DNA from: Sphaerothrix epifaneia
GTDB lineage: Bacteria; Cyanobacteriota; Cyanobacteriia; Phormidesmidales; Phormidesmidaceae
Assembly (NCBI RefSeq): GCF_042788235.1
Contig: NZ_JBHZOL010000055.1
Coordinates: forward strand, 23,391-87,390
Direction of reading: 5' to 3'
Length of the DNA stretch: 64,000 bases
Shown: in pieces, positions 1 through 7,482 of the stretch
Layout of the letters: every line of letters starts with the position of its first letter
Position numbering within the stretch: position 1 is the first letter of the stretch
Program-made: the position numbers and the translations under genes
Notes under the pieces: model-generated
Told to the model about the DNA's origin: nothing
What the model saw: only the letters and a program-made list of their open reading frames with translations
Database searches by the model: none

Positions 1-185
1 TCTTCAAAGCCTGCTGAAGTAGACTGCCACATGGTTTTGCCACTTTTAGTTGAGGCCAGCGGCTTTTCGTGACCAGCCGTTTGCCCGGTAAAAGTAACCT
101 CAGTGACGCTTTTGATCATTTTTTCGGTGAGGCCGTCAAATTCTACGTAGAATCGACTAGTTGGGATCGGTCTTAGTTCAGCCAT
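1..185 (-). CDS. Phage tail tube protein (gp19-like), partial
   Basis: This is the first ~61 residues of a tail tube protein; the rest lies beyond the window edge. The product starts MAELRPIPTSRFYVEFDGL and contains F-x-G-Q-T-A-G-H-E. That layout (F-Y-V-E-F-D-G-L, then a central 'K-S-V-T-E-V' strand) is typical of the T4 gp19 / Afp1 tube family, whose subunits stack into the inner tube of contractile tails. GAGGAG lies 8 bases before the ATG. The gene follows a sheath gene on the same strand, as expected in a contractile injection system. Family assignment is from recall and context; the C-terminal half cannot be seen. Confidence 0.75.
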   Translation of the reverse strand, partial: MAELRPIPTSRFYVEFDGLTEKMIKSVTEVTFTGQTAGHEKPLASTKSGKTMWQSTSAGFE

Positions 186-319
186 AGTTACTGCTCCTCA
201 GGCACAGCGACAGGTCAAATTGAGTCGTAAGGTGCGTCAGGCGGGTGCCAAACGCACCGTTATCAAGGGGTTGGTGTATCACGCCCAAGGGCGATACAGC
301 CGCTAGACAAATTGGCTAC

Positions 320-2029
320 TTATTGGTTGGGTGCCCACTGGCTAATGCGGAAGATGACAAATTCAGCCGGACGGACAGGGCAAACACCTACTTCAACGTA
401 TAGACGACCCATCATCATCGTTTCATGGGTGTTGAGTTCGCCGTCACACTTCACATAAAACGCCTCGGAGGGGGCACCGCCAAATAAAGCTCCTTCTCGC
501 CATAAGCGCTCTAAGAAGTTGCTAACCGTACGCTTTACCCGCTCCCACAGATCCATGTCGTTGGGTTCAAAGACAACCCACTGGGTACCAATTTCGATGG
601 ATTTTTCAATGTAGCTCAGCAAACGGCGCACACTGATATAGCGCCACTGAATATTGTCGGGTTCAACCAGGGTACGAGCGCCCCACACTTTGATACCCCG
701 ATTGTAATTAGCAAAGTTGCGGATACAGTTGATGCCCAACGGGTTGAGCAGTTCTTGCTCTCGCATGTTGGTTTCGTAGGCTAAACCAGTCACCCCTCTA
801 GGAGTTTCGTTGGCTGGAGCCTTGAAAACGCCACGCGACTCATCGGTGCGGCACCAGATACCCATCATATGTCCGCAGGGAGGCACCATCAGGGGGCGAC
901 CGCCATTGCGGGGATTGGCAACCTGGATCCAGGGATAGTAAAGCGCCCCAAACATGGAACGACGGTTAAAGGTTCTAAGCCATTGAGCAGCGTGCTGGGG
1001 CTTTTGCTCTTGCGGGGGCACTGCCTGATTGTCATTTTTGCCGAGCTTAACGGGGGGCAAATCTAAAACAGCCATGCGGTAGGCGGGGCCAGGGAAAGAG
1101 TTTTCGCACAGCGTTAGCATCATTTCCATGATGCCGTGTACCTGATCGAGGTCGAGCAGCCCTTCTTGATAGGCTCGCATCAGGTCAGGGCAAGCCACCA
1201 TGGCGACTTCATCAATTTCAAAAAGACCTTGTAACCCTTCGCGATCGTCACGCATGCCTTGCACGTCGCGGGGCAGGCGATCGGGTGGGGCAATGTAAGG
1301 CGGTGGAGCGACTTCGTAATAACCGTTGGCAGGTCGTCGCGAGAGGGGCTGGCCGTTTTGCGAGATATCAGCGATTTGAATATATTCTGATTCCTCTAGT
1401 GCGGTTATCGCATAGTCAGCGATCGCGGTATCGACCTCAGGATTCATCGTCAGGTGTTCGTAGCGTTCAACTTCTTGGCCTCCCTGCTGCACGCTAACGG
1501 TAAAAAATTCTCCTGTATCTAGCGGTAGCACAGAGTCTTCATCTGGATCTTCTTCAAGCTTGGGGGTGCTTTCAGTCACCTGAATCAGGATGCGGCTGTC
1601 GCTGCTTGCAGGTAAAGCTGGCGCACTACCGCCTTCTGGCAATTGTAGGTTAAAGCTCAAAGAGGGCTTGCCACCAGGCGTCAGCACCTTGGTAGCGGTT
1701 TCTTCGGCTGAAGGGGGTTGCGAACCCGGAAGCTTGGTGCCGATACTAACGACCCAGCAACGTCCGCCACCATTTTGAAACCAGCCTTGTACCGCAAAGG
1801 GTAAGTAAGCGTCAAAATCGGTAAATCCATCGGAGGCTGGTCTGGAGAAATACTCTAGGTACTGGCTCCAGTTTGTCACCATCATGGGTTTGAAGAGTTC
1901 AGCATCACCCCGAACGTCTTCGGTGAAGCCGATAAACCCGGCTACACTCATGCTGACGCCTTCAATAGGGCGACTACCACGATCAACCTCTTCGACGTAG
2001 ACCCCAGGGGCAAAATAATCTAATGCCAT
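320..2029 (-). CDS. Contractile injection system tail sheath protein
   Basis: A 569-residue sheath subunit, the protein that forms the contracting outer cylinder around the tail tube. The N-terminus (YFAPGVYVEEVDRGSRPIEG, residues 5-24) is the classic sheath start, followed by S-V-A-G-F-I-G-F. The C-terminal ~180 residues carry the conserved sheath domain (R-G-V-T-G-L-A, G-I-N-C-I-R, then G-I-K-V-W-G-A-R-T-L near residue 450) and end in a strand-rich tail (Y-V-E-V-G-V-C-P-V-R-P-A-E-F). AGGAGG precedes the ATG at good spacing. Upstream neighbour is DUF4255 and downstream is the tube gene. No prophage genes (capsid, terminase, integrase) are present, which favours an injection system over a prophage. 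Confidence 0.93.
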   Translation of the reverse strand: MALDYFAPGVYVEEVDRGSRPIEGVSMSVAGFIGFTEDVRGDAELFKPMMVTNWSQYLEYFSRPASDGFTDFDAYLPFAVQGWFQNGGGRCWVVSIGTKLPGSQPPSAEETATKVLTPGGKPSLSFNLQLPEGGSAPALPASSDSRILIQVTESTPKLEEDPDEDSVLPLDTGEFFTVSVQQGGQEVERYEHLTMNPEVDTAIADYAITALEESEYIQIADISQNGQPLSRRPANGYYEVAPPPYIAPPDRLPRDVQGMRDDREGLQGLFEIDEVAMVACPDLMRAYQEGLLDLDQVHGIMEMMLTLCENSFPGPAYRMAVLDLPPVKLGKNDNQAVPPQEQKPQHAAQWLRTFNRRSMFGALYYPWIQVANPRNGGRPLMVPPCGHMMGIWCRTDESRGVFKAPANETPRGVTGLAYETNMREQELLNPLGINCIRNFANYNRGIKVWGARTLVEPDNIQWRYISVRRLLSYIEKSIEIGTQWVVFEPNDMDLWERVKRTVSNFLERLWREGALFGGAPSEAFYVKCDGELNTHETMMMGRLYVEVGVCPVRPAEFVIFRISQWAPNQ

Positions 2030-2091
2030 GCTTTCCTATCCTCCTGACCCAGTGGGTTTAATAAGCGGTACAAGTCCATTGCTGGCAATGG

Positions 2092-2655
2092 TTAAGGAAC
2101 CAGAATTAAAGGTTCTGGTAAGGGGCTACCCGGGCGGGGTGTCACCTCTGCGATCGCCTGTGATGCGCTATACGAGATGGGTGATCGCTGCCCTAAAGGG
2201 ACAGTAACCGTCAGATGAACCGCCGGACGCAAAGGCACGCCAAGCGCTTTCCACAGCGTGATAGCATCCAGAACGCTCTTAGTCGATACCTGGATTGGCA
2301 TCGAAGCCCGCCCTCGCAGTTGAGACGTTAACGCCTCCTCTGGTAAATATGGGCAGTCTAAAAACAGCAGTAGAATCTCTGAGAGCAACCGCTGCTCTCC
2401 TAACGCCGTAAAATCTGAAACGCTGATCAGAAAAAGCAGGTCAAGCCATTGATAAAGACCCCCTTCGAATTCAGCCAAACTAGACTGAGCCGCAGATTCT
2501 CTGCCTCCCGGCTGAATGTGATAGCAATAGAGACTAACAGCAGGGCAGGCGTCTTGATTAACCTGGGGATGGTTGAAATAAATTTGTTCCTTGCTGATGA
2601 GGGAAGTTCGACTGGTAAGAACCTCCGCAAGTGTCTGGGCGACAGCCGGAATCAT
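2092..2655 (-). CDS. DUF4255 (Pvc16/Afp16-like) protein, short form
   Basis: A 187-residue protein of the DUF4255 / Pvc16 N-terminal family. It starts MIPAVAQTLAEVLTSRTSL and has P-A-V-S-L-Y-C-Y-H-I-Q near residue 40, then P-I-Q-V-S-T-K-S-V-L-D-A and L-W-K-A-L-G-V-P-L-R-P-A-V-H-L-T-V-T-V-P-L in the C-terminal third, a pattern typical of this fold. In extracellular injection systems, members of this family are linked to tail completion at the sheath/tube end. It lies 62 bp upstream of the sheath gene in the same direction, so the two are probably co-transcribed. A longer paralogue is encoded at 5972-7240 on the other strand. Confidence 0.85.
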   Translation of the reverse strand: MIPAVAQTLAEVLTSRTSLISKEQIYFNHPQVNQDACPAVSLYCYHIQPGGRESAAQSSLAEFEGGLYQWLDLLFLISVSDFTALGEQRLLSEILLLFLDCPYLPEEALTSQLRGRASMPIQVSTKSVLDAITLWKALGVPLRPAVHLTVTVPLGQRSPISYSASQAIAEVTPRPGSPLPEPLILVP

Positions 2656-3085
2656 AAGGCGTTAGGGCGTCGAAACACATCCTAACCTTAGGCAGCGGGC
2701 CAGAACTTGGTCATTAGACTTTGGTCGAGATTTCAAGGCTTGGTAAAAATCCCGAGTTTTTCCCGGTTTTATCGCTTGTTTATTGTGAAGTCTTTGTATA
2801 AAGTCCGTGTGGCAGATTACGAGGTGTGAATAGAATAGGCTCATCTCAAGTAACTAATCTATGGTTCTATCTGGCTCTTTAAATTTCGTTAAATGCTGGA
2901 TGTTTTTAGCGTTTAATCAGGAGCCAAGAAGCGTTCAGTTCTCTAGCAAAGGCAGGTTTAGCATTTTTTCTTGATAGCAAGCCATTCTCTTCATTGCTAG
3001 CCCAATCAATCTTTTTCACTGACTCAAGCTGCTGAACTGGCAATTTTTTCAAGAATTTTCCATTTCTTAACAATTTGCGATCGCA
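2656..3085. other. Divergent intergenic region of the CIS cluster
   Basis: This 430-bp gap separates the minus-strand tail genes from the plus-strand kinase operon. It is AT-rich and must hold promoters for both. I see no convincing ORF; the 60-codon minus-strand frame inside it has no ribosome binding site and no recognisable motif. A HIP1-like tgcgatcgca sits just before the kinase start. No operator could be assigned by eye. Confidence 0.5.
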
Positions 3086-4195
3086 ATGCAGTCTCAGGTT
3101 AAAAACACTTTACTTTCAGCCCTTCCCTTACTCGATCTCAGTCGTGAGCCAGCCGACTTAGAAACTATCTGTCAGCAATTTGTGGATCAGCTGTTTGATC
3201 AGCTTCCTGTGGTGGCGATATGGGGCATTTTTCGAGGAGGAGTGGCTGGTGACTATCAAGCGGTGGCTCGCTACTGGCAAGGAGAATGCTGTTTTGACGC
3301 GGCAACGCTAGCTTATCTGGAGTCAGAAGATTGGCTGCAAATGCCATTTGTGCCGATGCAGGTTAGCCAGTTAGATTTGCCGCAAACTGAACTGGTCACT
3401 TATTTCTGCGGTTATGCACCGGATTCGCCTCACTATTTGTTGGTTTGGGCTAAGCACCCATTGACGGGGTTGCAACAGTTTTGTATCGAACAGCAGACTC
3501 GTTTGCTGGCTTGGGCTTTACAGCGCCAGCCAGCGCCTCAGTCGTCTCAGCTACAGCTTTTGCAAGAGATGCTCCAGCGCACTGAACATCAACTGCGTAA
3601 TCCGCTGGCTTTGGTGGGGCTGTATGCAGATTTGCTCTATCAAAGTTTGAGCCAACCAGAGCAGCAGCAGCAGGTACGGCAAATTCAGATCACAATTGCT
3701 GAGATTGGCCACAGCCTCAAGCAAATGCGGCAGTATAGTCGAGCCGCCCAGCTTGAGATGCAGGAGCAGGATGTGCGGCAGCTTTTAGAAGAGAGCTTAG
3801 AAGGGCTAAAACCCTGGATTGAGCAAAAGCAGTTAGCCGTTGTTTATCCGGAAGCGGCGCTAGCAATTGAAATGGACGCCTGGCAGATGAAGCAGGTTTT
3901 TCACAATTTATTGAGTAATGCCATTTACTTTAGTCCTTGCTCAGGCACGATCACTTGCTGCTGGGCAGACTTTCAGCGGGAAATTTTGATTGAGATTTGT
4001 GACCAAGGCACGGGATTGTCTGAGCTGGATTTGAAAGAAATATTTAAACCCTTTTATTCGCGACGCAGCGGTGGTACTGGGCTAGGACTTGCGATCGCGC
4101 GTCAAATTGTCCAACAGCACCAGGGACGTATTTGGGCTGATAACTTACCGTCAGGAGGAGCACAATTTTGTATTAGCCTGCCACGACTACCATAA
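3086..4195 (+). CDS. Sensor histidine kinase without membrane anchor
   Basis: A 369-residue soluble histidine kinase. Residues ~20-145 resemble a GAF-like sensor region of the cyanobacterial type; no transmembrane segment is visible. The dimerisation box EHQLRNPLALVGLY puts the phosphorylated His at 168. The ATPase domain has the N box (NLLSN, 274-278), G1 (DQGTG, 306-310) and G2 (GGTGLGLAI, 329-337). All catalytic motifs are intact. The cognate partner is almost certainly the NarL-type regulator 59 bp downstream. Its place between divergent CIS gene groups suggests, but does not prove, control of that system. The signal sensed cannot be read from sequence. Confidence 0.88.
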   Translation: MQSQVKNTLLSALPLLDLSREPADLETICQQFVDQLFDQLPVVAIWGIFRGGVAGDYQAVARYWQGECCFDAATLAYLESEDWLQMPFVPMQVSQLDLPQTELVTYFCGYAPDSPHYLLVWAKHPLTGLQQFCIEQQTRLLAWALQRQPAPQSSQLQLLQEMLQRTEHQLRNPLALVGLYADLLYQSLSQPEQQQQVRQIQITIAEIGHSLKQMRQYSRAAQLEMQEQDVRQLLEESLEGLKPWIEQKQLAVVYPEAALAIEMDAWQMKQVFHNLLSNAIYFSPCSGTITCCWADFQREILIEICDQGTGLSELDLKEIFKPFYSRRSGGTGLGLAIARQIVQQHQGRIWADNLPSGGAQFCISLPRLP

Positions 4196-4253
4196 ATGTT
4201 GCCTGCGACGATGACCCTTATACACACAGTCAGATCATTGGGAGCCATTGGGG

Positions 4254-4955
4254 ATGATGTCAGTAGAGTGTTTGCCCAAGCCAGCCACACAGAAGATTTC
4301 TGTTTTGCTGGTTGATGATAATCATCAGTTCCGACATGGATTAGAAACGCTGTTGGGTTTTTATCACACAACCGGCTCCCTCTCTTGCTGCGTAGTCGGC
4401 CACGCGGCGTCGGTTGAGCAAGGCTTGCAACTGGTACAAGAGCAGCAGCCCCAACTGGTCTTGCTCGACATGGAGCTGACTCAAAATGACGGGGTTACAT
4501 TTCTGGTGCAGCAGCGGCAGCTCAGACAACCCAGCCGGGTGCTGGTCTTGTCGGCTCATCAAGAAGATGAGTGGGTGTTTCGGGCGATGCAGGCTGGGGC
4601 TTGTGGTTATGTTTTTAAGGATCGGCTGGCCCACCAACTCTCGCAGGCGATCGCCACTGTTATGCAGGATCAGATTTATCTTTCGGCTGAGGTGGCTACT
4701 CGCTTCTTTCGGCTATTTCACTTTTACAGCGGGCGGACGATGCTGGCGAAAGCGACTGTTCACCTGACTGAGCGTGAGCAAGAGGTGCTGCACTGGCTGG
4801 TGCAAGGTGCCTCTAACGACGCGATCGCTAAACGTCTACACATCACAGTCGCTACCGTTAAAGCCCACCTCACAGGAATTTTTGAAAAGCTTGAGGTTAG
4901 CAGCCGGACTCAGGCGATTGTAAAAGCGCTAAAGCTTGGGTTGGTCGCCGCCTAA
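4254..4955 (+). CDS. NarL/FixJ-type response regulator
   Basis: A two-domain DNA-binding regulator. Counting from a TTG two codons upstream, the receiver has the acidic pair D23/D24 (LLVDDNHQFRHG), phospho-acceptor D74 (LVLLDMEL) and K124 (YVFKDRL). The C-terminal LuxR-type helix-turn-helix (LTEREQEVLHWL, then TVATVKAHLTGIFEKL) spans ~173-233. I chose the ATG at 4254 over the TTG at 4248 because it is a better start codon and still leaves the GGAG at 4241 as a possible ribosome site. It follows the kinase gene directly and is its likely phosphotransfer partner. Target genes are unknown; the divergent CIS promoters are the obvious candidates. Confidence 0.88.
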   Translation: MMSVECLPKPATQKISVLLVDDNHQFRHGLETLLGFYHTTGSLSCCVVGHAASVEQGLQLVQEQQPQLVLLDMELTQNDGVTFLVQQRQLRQPSRVLVLSAHQEDEWVFRAMQAGACGYVFKDRLAHQLSQAIATVMQDQIYLSAEVATRFFRLFHFYSGRTMLAKATVHLTEREQEVLHWLVQGASNDAIAKRLHITVATVKAHLTGIFEKLEVSSRTQAIVKALKLGLVAA

Positions 4956-4980
4956 CACGTTGAGGTTTGACTGTTTGCCC

Positions 4981-5979
4981 ATGCTTGCCGCCCATTCTGA
5001 CCTGGATCACACCCTAAAATGGCTGCAAGCTCAGCCACAGGGGACGCTGCTGTGTGAGCCAAGCGGGGTGCATTTGGTGCAGGTGATTAAAAGGGGGTCG
5101 CGCATTCAGCTAGTATTGCTGGATCAAAGCAGTTTATCGTCTCAACTGCTGCAGTCAGAGTGGGATCTTGAGCAACCTTTTCAGCTTACCGCCGTGTCTA
5201 CCCAAGCTTTACTGCTTGGGCTAGTCGGCGTTCCACAGCCGCGTCGGATCTATCTGGCTGGGCTAGGGGGAGGCCGATTGGCATTTGTGTTGCATCGGAG
5301 CTTGCCAACGGTGACGCTTGAGTGCGCTGAGATTGAACCTTTGCTCTTGCAGGTGAGCCAGCAGTTTTTTGGCTTGCGGCCTGATGAGCGGCTGCGGCTG
5401 CATTTGGCAGATGGACGGGCTTATTTAACGGCAGCAACAGATGCCTATGATTTAATTTTGGTGAATGTGGCTTTGGGTAATGGCTATACCCCCTATGCTC
5501 TAGCAACAGCGGACTTTTATCAGCTTTGCCAGAGACGGTTGAGCGCAGCGGGGGCGATCGCCGTTAACCTGCCCGCTCTCGATCCCTATTTGGCTGACAA
5601 GGTTTATACGTTTAGCCAGGTATTTTCTCAAAGCTATGTTTGCGCTTTGGCAAATGGCAACACAATTTTGCTAGGGTTTCAGACAGATGAGCGATCGCTA
5701 TCAGAGCTGCAAGCCCAAGCCCAGCAGTTAAGCCAGGTGTATCCTTTTGCCCCAGCGATCGAGCCACTGGCCGCGACGCTACAGACCAGCCATACCTGGT
5801 TATGCAGTTTTGCCCACCCCCCCCATTTACTGACAGACAAGACACCGCCCCACGGGTACTTTGATCGACTGCCTCGTTTTAATACCCTGTTCGCCCAGGT
5901 TGCCTCAGACCAGCCTTGCCCTTGCGGATCGGGGCGGAGGTTTGAGTCTTGTCACGGTTCTTTTGGAGATTATGAGTAA
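4981..5979 (+). CDS. Spermidine-synthase-like methyltransferase with SEC-C tail
   Basis: A 332-residue protein. The middle carries a Rossmann SAM-binding fold: YLAGLGGGRLAF (motif I), L-E-C-A-E-I-E-P (acidic motif II), then LADGRAYL and YDLILVNVALG. This matches the spermidine/spermine synthase superfamily, though the polyamine-site residues cannot be judged by eye. The C-terminus (PCPCGSGRRFESCHG) is a SEC-C zinc motif, as at the end of SecA. The ATG at 4981 is preferred to a TTG at 4936 that would overlap the regulator gene. Its end overlaps the next start as ATGAGTAA, so translation is probably coupled to the CIS DUF4255 gene. Substrate unknown. Confidence 0.75.
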   Translation: MLAAHSDLDHTLKWLQAQPQGTLLCEPSGVHLVQVIKRGSRIQLVLLDQSSLSSQLLQSEWDLEQPFQLTAVSTQALLLGLVGVPQPRRIYLAGLGGGRLAFVLHRSLPTVTLECAEIEPLLLQVSQQFFGLRPDERLRLHLADGRAYLTAATDAYDLILVNVALGNGYTPYALATADFYQLCQRRLSAAGAIAVNLPALDPYLADKVYTFSQVFSQSYVCALANGNTILLGFQTDERSLSELQAQAQQLSQVYPFAPAIEPLAATLQTSHTWLCSFAHPPHLLTDKTPPHGYFDRLPRFNTLFAQVASDQPCPCGSGRRFESCHGSFGDYE

Positions 5980-7240
5980 TTATCTGGCGATCGCTACCGT
6001 TACCGCAACGCTACAAAGAACGCTGCAAGCGGCTGTACAGCTAGATGTAGAAGGTGCGCGGGTAACAACCGTGCGTCCTAGCGACATCGGCAACGGCACC
6101 CCGGAAACGGGTGTTAATATTTTTCTCTATCAAATCATCACCAATCCAGCCCTCAACAATATTGATGCCACTCCGTTTCGCAGTCGGGGAAACCCGGTAA
6201 AGCGGCAGGCGGCTCTAGATTTGTATTACATGCTGAGCTTTTATGGCAACGACACTGAATTAGCGCCTCAACGGTTGTTGGGCAGCGTGGTCAGCACCCT
6301 CAATGATTACCGTATGATTCCGGCGGAAATTATCCGCGATGCTTGCGAAGATTCTACCCTGAGCTTTTTACAAGATTCGCGCTTGGCCGATCAGATCCAG
6401 CAAATTACCGTTATGCCGCTGGATCTCAACCTGGAAGATTTGTCTAAAAGCTGGACCGTTTTCTTCCAAACGCCCTATGTTCTATCAATTGCCTACAAAG
6501 TGATGGTAGTGCTGATTGAAGGCGACAGAACGGCGCGGCGGGCGTTACCCGTGCGCGATCGCCGGACGGGTAGTTTGGCTCCCTATTTCAACCAGCCAGC
6601 CGTAGAACAGGTGCTAGCTGCTAGCGGGCGCTACGACCCAATTTTGCTCGATAGCAATTTAATTCTGCGTGGCAAAAATCTCAAGGGTGACGAGGCTACT
6701 CAGGTTAGAGTGTGCGGTGTCAACGTGACGCCCACTCAAGTCACCGCCACCGAAATTCAACTGGCTTTGGCAGATGTACCCATGGCTGCGATTCGAGCAG
6801 GTGTGCAGAGCCTCCAGGTGTTTCATCCGCCAGCAACGACGCGTGGGCAAAGCCCTCGACGGGGGGTAGAGTCTAATGCGGCTCCTTTTGTGCTGCGCCC
6901 GGTAGTCACGCAGGTGGAGGTAGAAGTGGTCGAAGACCCTATTGATGAACCGCGTTCGGGTCGTCTTTGGATTGAGGTGAACTTGACGGTGGGAGCCGAG
7001 CAGCGAGTGGTTGTTTTTCTCAACGAGTGGTCTACTGAAGCACCTAGAGACTATTCCTTTGAGGCCGATCCGCGAACGACAGAAAGTCAGGCGATCGCGA
7101 TTCCCTTTAAAGAAGTAGAAGCGGGCGATTATCTGGTTCGCTTGCAGATTGACGGGGCTGAAAGTCAGCTTGAAATTGACAACACCCCCGGTAGCCCCAC
7201 CGAAAATTGGTTTATTGGCCCCAGAATTACAATTCGTTGA
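5972..7240 (+). CDS. DUF4255 (Pvc16-like) protein with C-terminal IPT/TIG-like domain
   Basis: A 422-residue protein from the ATG at 5972, which overlaps the preceding stop by 8 bases (ATGAGTAA). Residues 1-190 form the DUF4255 domain: YLAIATVTATLQRTLQAAV, then V-N-I-F-L-Y-Q-I, Y-Y-M-L-S-F-Y-G-N and V-L-S-I-A-Y-K-V. From about residue 220, phrases such as DPILLDSNLILRGKNLKGD and V-C-G-V-N-V-T-P look like an IPT/TIG immunoglobulin-like domain, followed by a second beta-rich segment. It is more than twice as long as the DUF4255 protein on the other strand. The next gene starts 10 bp after its stop, so it is in an operon. Likely a CIS structural or assembly component. Confidence 0.82.
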   Translation: MSNYLAIATVTATLQRTLQAAVQLDVEGARVTTVRPSDIGNGTPETGVNIFLYQIITNPALNNIDATPFRSRGNPVKRQAALDLYYMLSFYGNDTELAPQRLLGSVVSTLNDYRMIPAEIIRDACEDSTLSFLQDSRLADQIQQITVMPLDLNLEDLSKSWTVFFQTPYVLSIAYKVMVVLIEGDRTARRALPVRDRRTGSLAPYFNQPAVEQVLAASGRYDPILLDSNLILRGKNLKGDEATQVRVCGVNVTPTQVTATEIQLALADVPMAAIRAGVQSLQVFHPPATTRGQSPRRGVESNAAPFVLRPVVTQVEVEVVEDPIDEPRSGRLWIEVNLTVGAEQRVVVFLNEWSTEAPRDYSFEADPRTTESQAIAIPFKEVEAGDYLVRLQIDGAESQLEIDNTPGSPTENWFIGPRITIR

Positions 7241-7250
7241 GGATGCACAC

Positions 7251-7478
7251 ATGGTACAAGATGACTACATTAAGCAGCGGCTCAACCTAGAGCTAGAAGG
7301 GATGAGCGTTAACCAGTTGACTGAATTGGGCAATCAGGCTGTAGAGATGGGGTTAATTGCTGGGCATGGCTACCATCGCGGCCAGTATGAAATTTTGCGG
7401 CAGGGTAAGGTTGTGCTGTTGCCACCGCCGGAAGCGCTGGTTTATTTGCAAGACTTGATTCGAGGTGTGGCGGGATAA
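7251..7478 (+). CDS. Small uncharacterised protein of the CIS cluster
   Basis: A 75-residue soluble protein (MVQDDYIKQRLNLELEGMS...) with no signal peptide or membrane segment. It looks helical, with a Y-H-R-G-Q-Y-E-I-L-R-Q-G-K-V-V-L-L-P-P-P segment near residues 41-60. I do not recognise the family. The ATG at 7251 is used; an upstream in-frame start would overlap the preceding gene by ~90 bp. It lies 10 bp after the DUF4255 gene and 4 bp before the AAA+ ATPase gene, so it is very probably co-translated with them and may be a small adaptor. That role is a guess from position only. Confidence 0.7.
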   Translation: MVQDDYIKQRLNLELEGMSVNQLTELGNQAVEMGLIAGHGYHRGQYEILRQGKVVLLPPPEALVYLQDLIRGVAG

Positions 7479-7482
7479 GTGA

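Noticed and set aside
1..2655. Prophage remnant
   Set aside because: Tail genes occur with an Afp15-type ATPase and DUF4255 pair, and no capsid, portal, terminase, lysis or integrase gene is visible; a CIS fits better, though the left side is unseen.
6659..7252. 197-codon minus frame opposite the long DUF4255 gene
   Set aside because: Antisense shadow; no start signal, and the plus-strand gene is in a tight operon.
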